Numbered from the stretch's first letter, positions 34,893-44,105 are shown. The stretch is DNA of 64,000 nucleotides from DATGLE01 sp035294325 (GCA_035294325.1 DATGLE010000066.1:1-64000), one strand, 5' to 3'. Notes: generated by a model from the sequence alone, not told the origin. A program made the numbers and translations.

Positions 34893-35872
34893 CGATACTG
34901 GTAACGGGCGCTACTGGCTTTCTCGGCTCGGCGCTGGTCACGGAACTGCTAAAACGACAGGAGCCGGTCCGCATCCTGGCACGCGATGAGCGCAAGGCGC
35001 GCGCGCAATTCGGCGATGCGGTCACGATTATACGCGGCGAGATCACCGATGAGCGCCAGGTCCGGCAGGCGGTGGAGGGTGCAGAGATCATCTACCACCT
35101 GGTGGGGCGGCTCTATCATCCCAGCGTCCCGCCTGCGCTCTATCGCCAGACGCACGTCGAGGGGACGCGCATCCTGCTCGCCGCCTGCCAGGATCAGCCG
35201 CAGTTGCGCCGCATCGTGCATTGCAGCACGACGGGCGTGCATGGCGTTACGGGCAACACGCCGGCTGCGGAGGATGCGCCCTTCGCTCCCACCAACCCCT
35301 ATGAGGCGACGAAGCTGGAAGGCGAGCTGCTGGCGCTTGAAGCACATCGCGAACGCGGACTGCCGGTGAGCGTCGCGCGGCCGGGCCTGGTCTACGGACC
35401 CGGCGATCTGCACCTGCTCGGCTTCTTCACCGCAATCAAAAAGGGACTGTTCCGCGTCATTGCTGGCGGAACGGCGCTCCTGCATCCCATCTATATCGAC
35501 GACATGACCGCCGCATTCCTGCTCTGCGCCGAGAAGCCCGAGGCCATCGGACGCAGCTACAATATCGCAGGTGAACGGCCGGTCAGCATCCGCGAACTCG
35601 CCACGGCGATAGCCCATGCACAGGGCAAAGAGCTGCCGGCGCGCAGCTACCCGCTCTGGCTTGCCAATCTCGCCTCGGATATCTTCGCCGCCCTGCCCGG
35701 CTTCCAGGGCGAACGCGCGCCGCTCACACGCAGCCGCGTCAGATTCCTTACCGAGAGCCGCGTCTACAACACTGAGCGAGCACGTAAAGAACTGGGCTTT
35801 GCCCCCAGGACCGGCCTGGATGAGGGCATGCGCCTGACGGCGGCGTGGTACCAGAAACACGGCTATCTTTAA
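34889..35872 (+). CDS. NAD-dependent epimerase/dehydratase (extended SDR)
   Basis: A 327-residue extended short-chain dehydrogenase. It opens with the Rossmann motif TGATGFLG (residues 6-13), has CSTTGVHG (about 112-119), the catalytic NPYEATK (about 137-143), and SVARPGLVYGPGD. The pattern is close to hopanoid-associated/dTDP-sugar epimerases, but the substrate is open. It is translationally coupled to the DUF362-ferredoxin gene and follows the glycosyltransferase set, so a role in nucleotide-sugar or lipid modification is likely. Confidence 0.85.
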   Translation: MTILVTGATGFLGSALVTELLKRQEPVRILARDERKARAQFGDAVTIIRGEITDERQVRQAVEGAEIIYHLVGRLYHPSVPPALYRQTHVEGTRILLAACQDQPQLRRIVHCSTTGVHGVTGNTPAAEDAPFAPTNPYEATKLEGELLALEAHRERGLPVSVARPGLVYGPGDLHLLGFFTAIKKGLFRVIAGGTALLHPIYIDDMTAAFLLCAEKPEAIGRSYNIAGERPVSIRELATAIAHAQGKELPARSYPLWLANLASDIFAALPGFQGERAPLTRSRVRFLTESRVYNTERARKELGFAPRTGLDEGMRLTAAWYQKHGYL

Positions 35873-35924
35873 GAACGCGCCGGCCTTCCACCACCGCTTT
35901 CGCGCGTCTACGGCACGCGTTTTT

Positions 35925-36001
35925 TATAATTTGTGGTGGGAAAAATGCGCGAAGCGCATTTTTCCCACCACAAATTATATCCCCTGTGCGGCGGAGCCGC
36001 A
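35925..36001. repeat. Palindrome element with constant flank B
   Basis: Perfect 26-bp arms 35925-35950 and 35954-35979 around GAA, then flank B GTGCGGCGGAGCCGCA (35986-36001). The apex ATGCGC-GAA-GCGCAT is identical to the 27.1-kb copy while the rest of the stem differs. Flank A on the left is not clearly preserved. It closes the epimerase transcript before the atp promoter. Confidence 0.75.
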
Positions 36002-36105
36002 TGGATGTCCTGCGAGCCAGGATAAGGATCAGGCTTCCTTATTAGCACTCGCGAGGCAGCGCTGCCAGAAATGGCATCTGAAAGCCGGGGTAAATGTATC
36101 AACTG

Positions 36106-36135
36106 TTGCAAAATTTTCGTCCCGTATGCTATAAT
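36106..36135 (+). promoter_or_regulatory. Sigma-70-type promoter of the ATP synthase operon
   Basis: TTGCAA (36106-36111), an 18-bp spacer and TATAAT (36130-36135) lie 43 bp before the first gene of the operon. Confidence 0.7.
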
Positions 36136-36177
36136 CCTAACGGTATAATTAAGAGGAGAAAACAGACGGGATCTAAG

Positions 36178-36399
36178 ATGAAGCAGAAGCCTCCGCCCTC
36201 TGTTTGGGGATCACTGGCATTAGTGGGAGAATTAGGATTCACTATTGCCATCCCCATCGCTCTGCTTGCCATACTGGGAAGCTTTCTGGATGGCAAGTTA
36301 CATACCGGACCGTGGTTGTTATTACTTGGGCTGCTGCTTGGCCTGATGTCTGGGGTATACGGAGCCTACCGTTTATTGACACGCGAGCGCCTGCTATAA
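36178..36399 (+). CDS. atpZ: AtpZ/AtpI-like small membrane protein
   Basis: A 73-residue protein with two membrane spans (about 17-38 and 43-62) linked by a FLDGKLHTGPW loop, which fits the AtpZ/ATPase gene 1 family usually found first in atp operons. Such proteins help ion supply or assembly of the rotor ring. An AGAGGAG lies 20 bases upstream, so the local start signal is weak; no better start is in frame. Position right before atpB supports the call. Confidence 0.8.
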   Translation: MKQKPPPSVWGSLALVGELGFTIAIPIALLAILGSFLDGKLHTGPWLLLLGLLLGLMSGVYGAYRLLTRERLL

Positions 36400-36513
36400 A
36401 CTTTTCGTTATAGATGGTGCACGGATCAGCTTCTTATCTGAGATTGCAATAAATATATACCTCATAACTGATAGATTCCAGCAAGCAGGGCCTGATGCAT
36501 AGGGAGGAGTCGC

Positions 36514-37434
36514 GTGCTCTGGAGACTTCCTGAAGTAACACTTGCGCCTGACGTGATCTTTACGATCCCGGGCATTAATTTTCCAGTCACCAATACTCTG
36601 CTCTGCACCTGGTTATCGATTGTTGTACTGGTGCTCGTCTTCTACTTCGCTACTCGTCGCAGTGACCTTATTCCCAGAGGCTTTCAGAACTTCATGGAGT
36701 GGGTAATAGAACTGCTGCGTGGGCTGGTAGAGGGCGTATCGGGACGGGAGATGGGGAGGAAGTTCTTCCCGCTGGTAACAACCTTCTTCCTGTTCATTCT
36801 CGTTTCCAACGTACTCGACGTGTTTCCAGGCGTAGACACAGTGGGGGCCATCAACACCGCTGGCATCCAGGCGATGCATACGAGCAGCCGGCCGGTGCTC
36901 GGCTTTCTGCTCTTTGGCGATATCTCGAACCAGATCATCCCCTGGATCCGGCCCGCCACGACTGATCTGAACCTGAACATTGCGATGGCGCTGATCGCCG
37001 TAATCACGGCCCAGGTCTTCGGCTTCGTCACGCTGGGGACAGGTGCGCATCTCAGCAAGTACTTCAAGTTCAAGTCGCTGTTTACAAAGGGCGGCTTCAT
37101 CGGCGTCGTCGAAGTCTTCCAGGGATTGCTGGAGATCATCAGCGAAATAGCGCGCATCATCTCGCTGGCCTTCCGTCTCTTTGGGAATATCTTCGCGGGT
37201 ACGATTGTGCTGGCGGTCTTCGCCTTCATCATTCCGTTCGTCGCGGATATCATCTTTATTCCCTTTGAACTGTTCGTCTGCGCTGTACAGGCGTTCGTTT
37301 TCGGACTGCTGGCGCTGATCTATCTGCAACTGGCAGTCACGGGCCACGATGAACCCCATGAGGCAGAAGAGACGCGCGAGCATACTGAAGAGGTGCGCTC
37401 GATTGAACAGAAAGAGGCTATCACGACGCCTTAG
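36514..37434 (+). CDS. atpB: ATP synthase F0 subunit a
   Basis: The 306-residue subunit a forms the proton half-channels beside the c-ring. It has about six membrane spans; the essential arginine region is in LEIISEIARIISLAFRLFGN near 210-230, and the last span is FVFGLLALIYLQLAV. A GTG start follows GGGAGGAG by four bases. The C-terminal 30 residues are a charged tail. It is the second gene of the operon. Confidence 0.95.
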   Translation: MLWRLPEVTLAPDVIFTIPGINFPVTNTLLCTWLSIVVLVLVFYFATRRSDLIPRGFQNFMEWVIELLRGLVEGVSGREMGRKFFPLVTTFFLFILVSNVLDVFPGVDTVGAINTAGIQAMHTSSRPVLGFLLFGDISNQIIPWIRPATTDLNLNIAMALIAVITAQVFGFVTLGTGAHLSKYFKFKSLFTKGGFIGVVEVFQGLLEIISEIARIISLAFRLFGNIFAGTIVLAVFAFIIPFVADIIFIPFELFVCAVQAFVFGLLALIYLQLAVTGHDEPHEAEETREHTEEVRSIEQKEAITTP

Positions 37435-37598
37435 ATTCTGAACGCGCCTGTTCACAACCGTACAGGCGCGGCAGCCGTTTACCAGAAACGGCCAGGGATT
37501 GAAACAAACAAATCAATGCTACTCGCAGGTATGCGCCCTGCGATTGCATATATCACTTGAGAAAACAAGATTTTTGTCCTTAAAGGAGGATTATCATT

Positions 37599-37820
37599 AT
37601 GGACCTACATCCGCTCGCAGTAGCACTCGCCATTGGTTTGGGAGCTATCGGACCCGGCATCGGTATCGGCATCGCAGCCGGCCAGGCATTCAGCGCCATC
37701 GGGCGCAACCCCGAGGCTGCCCCTGTGATCCAGACAAACCTCATTCTTGGTCTGGCGTTCGCCGAAGCCATTGCTATCTATGCGCTGCTGGTCGCCTTCC
37801 TGATCCAGTTCTTGAAGTAA
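37599..37820 (+). CDS. atpE: ATP synthase F0 subunit c
   Basis: The 73-residue hairpin protein of the rotor ring: helix 1 carries the glycine run GLGAIGPGIGIGIAAG, the loop is RNPEA, and helix 2 holds the ion-binding Glu56 in LAFAEAIAIYALL. The residue after Glu56 is Ala, not Ser/Thr, which favours protons over sodium. AAAGGAGG precedes the ATG. Confidence 0.96.
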   Translation: MDLHPLAVALAIGLGAIGPGIGIGIAAGQAFSAIGRNPEAAPVIQTNLILGLAFAEAIAIYALLVAFLIQFLK

Positions 37821-37980
37821 TAACACTGCTCCTCTCATTCGTAGTGCGTAGAGACGCCGCTCTTCATCCTCATCCTTTGCCAGTGTAAGTGAAGTAAGCC
37901 GGTCAGGGAGGAGAGACGATTTTGCTGCGTCTCCCACTACCATCAGAGGTCATGGCGCCAGTGAAGGCAGGGACCAGCAG

Positions 37981-38061
37981 GCAGGGGCCAGCCCTGCCTC
38001 TACATGTGGAGATGGCGTCGATGAGGGCAGGGGCCAGCCCTGCCTCTACATGTGGAGATGG
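37981..38061. repeat. Two 35-bp direct repeats between atpE and atpF
   Basis: Positions 37981-38015 and 38027-38061 are identical, 46 bp apart, and begin GCAGGGGCCAGCCCTGCC, itself a small palindrome, followed by TCTACATGTGGAGATGG. A degenerate third half is at 37966-37978. The TCTACAT end links it to the GACGGGGGCAAG family. Confidence 0.8.
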
Positions 38062-38110
38062 AGCTTGCCTCCATCTTCATTGATGGGCGTCTTGAAAGGA
38101 GGGACCACCA

Positions 38111-38674
38111 ATGCACGAAGCAGTGCATACACTAATTATCGCCAGCGCGGCGCAGGGAGGAAGCGGAAGCATAGGCAGCGGACTCGGCATCAACGCCGTG
38201 GCCTTCATTTCTCAGCTTGTCAGCTTCGGCATCGTCTTTGTCCTGCTATGGAGATGGGGACTGCCCGCCATCACGCGAACTCTCGACAGGCGAGAGCGAG
38301 TGATCCGCGAGGGCATCGAGAACGCGGAACGCGCCAAACGTGATCTTGAAGAGGCCAATCAGCGCGCCGAGCAAATTCTCGCCGATGCGCGCCGCCAGGC
38401 TCAGGAGACGGTAGAGCGTGCGTCGAAGGCCGCCCAGCAAGAAGCGAATCGCATACGGGAAGAGGCCCAGGCGCAGGCAGAACGCATCAGCCAGCAGCAG
38501 ATTGCCCGCATCCAGCAAGAGGCCAACCGCGCACGCGCCGAACTGAGCCGCCTGGTTGTAAACCTCTCTATCGATGCCGCAAGCAGAGTCATTGGCAGAT
38601 CGGTTGACAGCAAGGATAACCGCCGTCTGGTGGAAGAGTTTGTCACCACGAGTGACGGGGCGAGGAACAACTGA
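38111..38674 (+). CDS. atpF: ATP synthase F0 subunit b
   Basis: The 187-residue peripheral-stalk subunit has one membrane span (about residues 27-50, AVAFISQLVSFGIVFVLLWRW region) and a long Ala/Glu/Arg-rich coiled-coil dimerisation domain. The N-terminal 25 residues are Gly/Ser-rich. GAAAGGAGGG precedes the ATG. Its stop overlaps the atpH start. Confidence 0.94.
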   Translation: MHEAVHTLIIASAAQGGSGSIGSGLGINAVAFISQLVSFGIVFVLLWRWGLPAITRTLDRRERVIREGIENAERAKRDLEEANQRAEQILADARRQAQETVERASKAAQQEANRIREEAQAQAERISQQQIARIQQEANRARAELSRLVVNLSIDAASRVIGRSVDSKDNRRLVEEFVTTSDGARNN

Positions 38675-39327
38675 TGCTAAAGGGAGCAATAGCGCGTCGC
38701 TACGCCGGGGCGATCTTCGATCTTGCGCTCAAGCAAAATACGCTTGATCGCACCCTCGAAGACGTGAAAGAGATAGCGCAACTATTCGCACACCGCAAAC
38801 TCGCCTATCTACTACGCGAGCCGAAAATCCCGGCGAAGCGCAAAGAGCAGGCCCTGCGCCAGGCGCTAGAATCCAGAGTCCTGCGCACGTCGCTCAATCT
38901 GGCCCTGCTGGTCGTCCAGCGCGAACTGGTTGACCTGATGCCCAATATCGCCAGAGAGTTAGAAATGCTTGTACTGGACTATAGGAACCAGGCCGTCGCC
39001 GAAGTGACGACGGCGATGCCCCTGGATCAGCGACAGAGCGCACGGGTAAAGCAGGCGCTCGAACAGAGAACAGGCAAAAATATCATCATGCAGACTCGGG
39101 TAGATCCCGCTATCCTGGGTGGGGTGGTAGCTCGCGTGGGAGATCAGGTCATCGATGGCAGTGTACGCTATCGTCTGACAGCCCTCCAGCAGCGATTGCT
39201 GTCAGGCGTCGCCAGCGCGAATATTGATTTTTTCGCTGAGGAAACCGCGCAGGCAGACGGCGCCGGAAAAGCGGCCACACCGCCGCCCTCCACCGTCCCG
39301 AGTGCCAGTGTAAAGGATCGCGCCTAG
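38674..39327 (+). CDS. atpH: ATP synthase F1 subunit delta
   Basis: The 217-residue delta subunit links the peripheral stalk to the top of F1. It begins with the typical IARRYAGAIFDLALKQ and ends its conserved part with LGGVVARVGDQVIDGSVRYRL (quoted in two overlapping parts by feature: VVARVGDQVIDGS). About 30 residues of variable tail follow. The ATG shares its first base with the atpF stop codon. Confidence 0.93.
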   Translation: MLKGAIARRYAGAIFDLALKQNTLDRTLEDVKEIAQLFAHRKLAYLLREPKIPAKRKEQALRQALESRVLRTSLNLALLVVQRELVDLMPNIARELEMLVLDYRNQAVAEVTTAMPLDQRQSARVKQALEQRTGKNIIMQTRVDPAILGGVVARVGDQVIDGSVRYRLTALQQRLLSGVASANIDFFAEETAQADGAGKAATPPPSTVPSASVKDRA

Positions 39328-39392
39328 ATGGGGTCCAGGGGGCAGGCGCCCCTGGCGGGAAGCGGGGTATCCCCGATTTTTCCTTCTCTTTG
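39328..39392. repeat. GGGGTCCAGGGGGCAGGCGC-type repeat between atpH and atpA
   Basis: It contains AGGGGGC...GCCCCT and GCGGGGTATCCCCG followed by TTTTTCCTTCTC. A sister copy is at about 61057-61125. It begins one base after the atpH stop codon and may trim or attenuate the operon transcript. Confidence 0.7.
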
Positions 39393-39463
39393 CACGGAAA
39401 CCCCATCTGGCAAGTAACAAATAGTAAATAACGAAGCACCAGGAATCACTAGGAGGAATAACG

Positions 39464-41062
39464 ATGGCATCTTGGGCTGATGAAATCAGCGCCATCATCG
39501 AGCAGAACATCGCAGGCTTCGGCGCGGATACCACCTCAACGGCCAGCGTCGGCACCGTGATCGCGGTGCAGGACGGCATCGCCCGCGTCTATGGCCTGCA
39601 AGATGTGAAGTATCTCGAACTGGTACACTTTCCTCGCACGGATCTGTACGGCCTGGCCTTTAACCTCGAAGAAGAGACGGTCAGTTGCCCGATCCTGGGC
39701 GAGTATTCCCATATTCGTGAAGATGATGAAGTGCGCACCACCGGACGTATCATCGAGGTGCCGGTAGGCGATGCCCTGCTGGGCCGCGTCGTCAATCCAC
39801 TGGGCCAACCGCTGGATGACCGTGGGCCGATCAATACCGATAAGTTTCGCCCCGTCGAGCGCGTGGCCCCCGGCGTGATCTTGCGCCAGTCGGTGAATAC
39901 GCCGGTGCAGACGGGCCTCAAGGCTATCGACAGCATGATCCCCATCGGACGCGGCCAGCGCGAACTCATCATCGGCGACCGCCAGACTGGCAAGACGGCC
40001 ATTGCTATCGATACCATCATCAACCAGAAGGGGAAGGACCTCTTCTGCATCTACGTGGCTATCGGCCAGAAAAACTCTTCGGTGGCTCGCACGCAGGCCA
40101 TTCTGGAGCAGTACGGCGCAATGGAATATACTACCATCGTCGTCGCCGGCGCCTCCGACCCGGCTCCGCTGAAGTATCTCGCGCCATACGCCGGCTGTGC
40201 GATGGGCGAAGAGATTATGGAGTCAGGCCGCGACGCGCTTATCATCTACGACGACCTGACCAAGCACGCCGAAGCCTATCGCAATATCTCGCTGATTATT
40301 CGCCGCCCTCCCGGGCGCGAAGCCTATCCCGGCGATGTATTCTACCTGCATTCGCGCCTGCTGGAGCGCGCCGCGCGTATGAGCGACGATTACGGCGGCG
40401 GTTCGCTGACGGCCCTGCCGATCATCGAGACGAAGGCGAACGACATCTCGGCCTATATTCCCACGAACGTTATCTCGATCACCGATGGGCAGATCTTCCT
40501 TGAGACCGACCTGTTCAACGCCGGTCAGCGTCCGGCCATGAACGTCGGCATCTCGGTCTCCCGCGTAGGCAGCAGCGCGCAGACCGCGGCCATGAAACAG
40601 GTCGCCGGGTCGCTGCGCCTCGATCTCTCGCAGTTCCGCGAACTCGCGGCTTTCGCGCAGTTCTCGTCCGATCTGGACCCGGCGACGCGTGCGCGTATTG
40701 ATCGTGGCCGCCGCGTGACCGAAATTCTCAAGCAGCCGCAATACCAGCCCGTGCCGGTTGAGAAGCAGGTAATGATTATCTATGCAGCCACCAATGGCTA
40801 CCTCGATGATGTTCCGCTTGAACTGGTGGGTGAGTGGGAATCGGCGCTCTATCGCTATATGGACGCTAACCATCCAGAGATCGGTGAGGAGATTGTCGAG
40901 AAGTCGGTCAGAGCCAGAAACAAGATGAGTCCCGAACTGCTCCAGAACCTGCGCAACGCCATCGAAGAGTTCAAGAAGACGGCCGAGCCACACGCTGAGG
41001 CACAGCCACAGAGCAGCGCAAGTCCTGAAGAGGCAGCCCGGACTGCCGCTCAGACAGCTTAA
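39464..41062 (+). CDS. atpA: ATP synthase F1 subunit alpha
   Basis: The 532-residue alpha subunit forms the non-catalytic nucleotide sites of F1. Walker A is GDRQTGKTAIA near residue 172, and the signature PGREAYPGDVFYLHSRLLER is near 285-305, with the conserved ISVSRVGSSAQ following. A variable Glu/Ala/Gln-rich tail follows residue 500. GGAGGAA lies just before the ATG. Confidence 0.97.
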   Translation: MASWADEISAIIEQNIAGFGADTTSTASVGTVIAVQDGIARVYGLQDVKYLELVHFPRTDLYGLAFNLEEETVSCPILGEYSHIREDDEVRTTGRIIEVPVGDALLGRVVNPLGQPLDDRGPINTDKFRPVERVAPGVILRQSVNTPVQTGLKAIDSMIPIGRGQRELIIGDRQTGKTAIAIDTIINQKGKDLFCIYVAIGQKNSSVARTQAILEQYGAMEYTTIVVAGASDPAPLKYLAPYAGCAMGEEIMESGRDALIIYDDLTKHAEAYRNISLIIRRPPGREAYPGDVFYLHSRLLERAARMSDDYGGGSLTALPIIETKANDISAYIPTNVISITDGQIFLETDLFNAGQRPAMNVGISVSRVGSSAQTAAMKQVAGSLRLDLSQFRELAAFAQFSSDLDPATRARIDRGRRVTEILKQPQYQPVPVEKQVMIIYAATNGYLDDVPLELVGEWESALYRYMDANHPEIGEEIVEKSVRARNKMSPELLQNLRNAIEEFKKTAEPHAEAQPQSSASPEEAARTAAQTA

Positions 41063-41082
41063 AGGCAGCAGGAGGCAGGCTT

Positions 41083-41970
41083 ATGCCATCAACCCGCGAA
41101 ATCCGGCGGCGTATCCGCTCGGTCAAAAATATGGCGCAGATCACCAAAGCTATGCAGATGGTGGCAAGCAGCAAGATGCGCCGGGCGCAAGAACGAGTGC
41201 AGGAGGCTCGCCCCTACGCCGAGCAATTGCGCGGACTCGTCTCACGCCTCGCCCGAGCCTCGGAAGAGGATATCGGCAGCGAGGCGGTGCTGCTGGCCCA
41301 GCGTCCTGTGCGTAATATCGGGTATGTACTGCTCTCGCCAGATCGCGGACTCTGCGGCGCGCTGCCCAGTAATATCAATCGCCGGGCCGCAAGCAGCGCG
41401 CTGGAACAACAGCGCAAGGCAGCAGAGAACGGCGAGCGACCAGGAGTAGATTATATCGCTGTTGGTCGCAAGGGCCGCGATTTCATCGTGCGCACGCGCC
41501 AGCATCTGATCGCCGAATTCACGAACTATGGCGACAGGCCATCAATCACCGATGCCAGCGCTATCGCGCAGGTCGCCGTGGACGCCTTCGTGAAGGAGGA
41601 GGTCGATGTAGTCTACCTGGTGTACCCCAAATTTATTAACACGATGACGCAGCAGCCGGTAGTGGTGCAGCTTCTGCCCGTGCAGCCACCTGAGGGGGAA
41701 GGCCAGCCGGAGAAGATGGACTACATCTATGAGCCGGATCCCGCTCAGATCTTCCAGGCCCTGCTGCCACGCTACGTGGATGTGCAGGTATACCAGGCGC
41801 TTCTCGAAACCATCGCCAGCTTCTACTCGGCGCAGATGGTAGCGATGAAGAACGCAACCGATAACGCGAACGAACTTATTCAGGACCTCACTTTGACATA
41901 TAACAAGGCGCGCCAGGCTTCCATCACCACGCAGATCCTTGAGGTGGTGGCCGGCTCTCAGGCAACCTAG
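41083..41970 (+). CDS. atpG: ATP synthase F1 subunit gamma
   Basis: The 295-residue central shaft. The N-terminal coiled-coil begins STREIRRRIRSVKNMAQITK and KAMQMVASSKMRRAQ; the C-terminal one has ATDNANELIQDLTLTYNKAR. The middle Rossmann-like part has LSPDRGLCGALPSNI. It begins 20 bp after atpA with AGCAGGAGGC upstream. Confidence 0.96.
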   Translation: MPSTREIRRRIRSVKNMAQITKAMQMVASSKMRRAQERVQEARPYAEQLRGLVSRLARASEEDIGSEAVLLAQRPVRNIGYVLLSPDRGLCGALPSNINRRAASSALEQQRKAAENGERPGVDYIAVGRKGRDFIVRTRQHLIAEFTNYGDRPSITDASAIAQVAVDAFVKEEVDVVYLVYPKFINTMTQQPVVVQLLPVQPPEGEGQPEKMDYIYEPDPAQIFQALLPRYVDVQVYQALLETIASFYSAQMVAMKNATDNANELIQDLTLTYNKARQASITTQILEVVAGSQAT

Positions 41971-41986
41971 CGCGCTTGAGTTTTCG

Positions 41987-42090
41987 GGGATGCAGGGGGC
42001 GGCAGGCCCCCTCGGGGGGCGGCCGCCCCCTGGGCGGCGGTTGCCTCTCGCCAGGGCGACCGCAAGGGTCGCCCCTACATACACGCATCA
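41987..42090. repeat. GC-rich palindromic repeat between atpG and atpD
   Basis: It contains GGGGGCGGCAGGCCCCCTC, GGGGGCGGCCGCCCCC and a third hairpin GGCGACC-GCAA-GGGTCGCC. It begins 16 bp after the atpG stop and fills much of a 203-bp gap unusual within an atp operon. Confidence 0.7.
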
Positions 42091-42173
42091 CAGGTATGAC
42101 GGATATGGTAGAGGCGGGGCTGGCCTCCGCCCTCTCACCTGAATTCCCCTCCTTGAAGGAGAAATAGAGAAAT

Positions 42174-43598
42174 ATGGCAACAGAAGCAAAGACGCGCACA
42201 AAAGGGAAAGTCGTGCAGGTGCTGGGGGCCGTCGTAGACGTTGAGTTTCCCCCGGACCAGCTTCCCGAAATTTATAATGAGGTGCTGGTACGCCCCTCTG
42301 GAGCGGACCACGATCTCTCGCTTGAAGTTGAGCAACACCTGGGCAACGACTGGGTACGCTGCGTGGCAATGGGGCCAACCGATGGCTTGCAGCGCGGCGT
42401 GGATGCCTACGACACCGGCGAACCGATTGCGGTCCCCGTCGGCCCCAAGACGCTCGGGCGTATCTTCAACGTGCTCGGCCAGCCCGTCGATCTCAAAGAG
42501 CCAGTGACGGACGCCCCGCGCTACCCTATTCACCGCCAGGCGCCCGACCTGGAAGATCAGGCCACCACCATCGAGGTTTTCGAGACCGGCATCAAGGTCA
42601 TCGACCTGATCTGCCCCTTCATGAGAGGCGGTAAGGTCGGCGCTTTCGGCGGCGCCGGCGTGGGCAAGACCGTTATCATCCAGGAGCTTATCAATAATAT
42701 CGCTAAAGGGCATGGCGGCTACAGCGTCTTCGCCGGCGTCGGAGAGCGCACGCGCGAGGGCAACGATCTGTACCATGAAATGCAGGAAGCAAACGTGATT
42801 GACCGCCTGGCGATGGTCTTCGGCCAGATGAACGAGCCTCCTGGCTCACGGCTGCGCGTGGCGCTCACCGGTCTGACCATCGCGGAGTACTTCCGCGACG
42901 AAGAAGGCAAGGATGTACTGCTCTTCATTGATAACATCTTCCGCTTCACACAGGCAGGCGCGGAGGTCTCGGCGCTGCTGGGCCGCATGCCTTCCGCCGT
43001 GGGCTACCAGCCAAACCTGGCGGAAGAGATGGGTGAATTGCAGGAGCGCATCACTTCGACCAGGAAGGGTTCGATCACCTCGATGCAGGCCGTCTACGTG
43101 CCCGCCGACGACTACACCGATCCCGCCCCGGCGACGACCTTTGCCCACCTCGACTCGACGATTGTGCTGGAGCGCGCAATCTTCGAGCGCGGCATCTATC
43201 CAGCTCTCGATCCGCTGGCCTCCACCAGCCGCATCCTTGATCCGCAGGTTGTGGGCCAGGAGCACTACGACACGGCGCGCGGCGTGCAGAAGGTGCTCCA
43301 GCGCTACAAGGACCTGCAAGATATCATCGCCATCCTGGGTGTTGACGAACTGTCCGACGAGGACAAGCTTACCGTGGCGCGCGCGCGCAAACTGGAGCGC
43401 TTCTGCTCGCAGCCGTTCACGGTGGCGCAGGTCTTCACCGGACTCGAAGGCAAATACGTGCCGGTGAAGGAGACGGTGCGCGGCTTCAAAGAGATCCTCG
43501 AAGGCAAGCATGACCACATCCCTGAGCAGTACTTCTATATGAAGGGTGGCATCGATGAGGTCGTGCAGGCATACGAAGCCGATCAGAAGAAGGGTTAA
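42174..43598 (+). CDS. atpD: ATP synthase F1 subunit beta
   Basis: The 474-residue catalytic subunit. The P-loop GGAGVGKTVI is near residue 160, the catalytic Glu lies in GVGERTREGNDLYHEM near 190, and ALLGRMPSAVGYQP and STRKGSITSMQAVYVPADD follow. AAGGAGAAA precedes the ATG. Length and motifs are normal. Confidence 0.97.
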   Translation: MATEAKTRTKGKVVQVLGAVVDVEFPPDQLPEIYNEVLVRPSGADHDLSLEVEQHLGNDWVRCVAMGPTDGLQRGVDAYDTGEPIAVPVGPKTLGRIFNVLGQPVDLKEPVTDAPRYPIHRQAPDLEDQATTIEVFETGIKVIDLICPFMRGGKVGAFGGAGVGKTVIIQELINNIAKGHGGYSVFAGVGERTREGNDLYHEMQEANVIDRLAMVFGQMNEPPGSRLRVALTGLTIAEYFRDEEGKDVLLFIDNIFRFTQAGAEVSALLGRMPSAVGYQPNLAEEMGELQERITSTRKGSITSMQAVYVPADDYTDPAPATTFAHLDSTIVLERAIFERGIYPALDPLASTSRILDPQVVGQEHYDTARGVQKVLQRYKDLQDIIAILGVDELSDEDKLTVARARKLERFCSQPFTVAQVFTGLEGKYVPVKETVRGFKEILEGKHDHIPEQYFYMKGGIDEVVQAYEADQKKG

Positions 43599-43601
43599 GC
43601 G

Positions 43602-44057
43602 ATGGCGACAGGCAACACTTTGCATGTCGAGGTAGTGACCGCCGAGCGCGAGTTGTACAACGGCGAGGCCAGCATGGTGAGCGCGCCGGGGTCCGAGGGG
43701 CGCCTCGGCATCCTGCCACACCATGCCGCGCTGCTGGCCTTCCTGAAACCCGGCGCGCTGCGCATCGAACTGCGCGACGAGGAGGAGACGCTGTTCGTAT
43801 CGGGCGGCTTCCTTGAGGTCTCCGACAACAACGTCACAGTGCTGGCCGATACTGCCGAGCACGCGGAGGAGATCGACCAGGCTCGCGCAGAGGCCGCGCG
43901 TCGCCGCGCCGAGGAGCGACTGGCACAGGCGCAATCCGAGGGAGAGCGCGCCGAACTCCAGGGTGCGCTTGAGCGGGCACTGAATCGCCTGCATGTTGCG
44001 GAAATGGCACGCCGCCGCGGCCGCCGCCGCATCGACATGCCTCCGCAGGGACAATAA
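43602..44057 (+). CDS. atpC: ATP synthase F1 subunit epsilon
   Basis: The 151-residue epsilon subunit couples the shaft to the c-ring and inhibits ATP hydrolysis through its C-terminal helices. The beta-sandwich is residues 1-88 (VVTAERELYNGEASMVSAPG, LGILPHHAALLAFLKPG, VSGGFLEVSDNNVTVLADTA) and the helical hairpin 90-135. The tail RRRGRRRIDMPPQGQ is unusually basic. It starts three bases after the atpD stop and ends the operon. Confidence 0.94.
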   Translation: MATGNTLHVEVVTAERELYNGEASMVSAPGSEGRLGILPHHAALLAFLKPGALRIELRDEEETLFVSGGFLEVSDNNVTVLADTAEHAEEIDQARAEAARRRAEERLAQAQSEGERAELQGALERALNRLHVAEMARRRGRRRIDMPPQGQ

Positions 44058-44058
44058 A

Positions 44059-44100
44059 TAAAAACCTGGCAGCAGTCGCACGACTGCTGCCAGGTTTTTA
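44059..44100. terminator. Bidirectional intrinsic terminator of the atp operon
   Basis: A perfect 20-bp stem, TAAAAACCTGGCAGCAGTCG with its complement, around a two-base loop, with A residues on one side and T residues on the other. It lies between atpC and the convergent TPM-like gene. Confidence 0.92.
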
Positions 44101-44105
44101 TGCAC

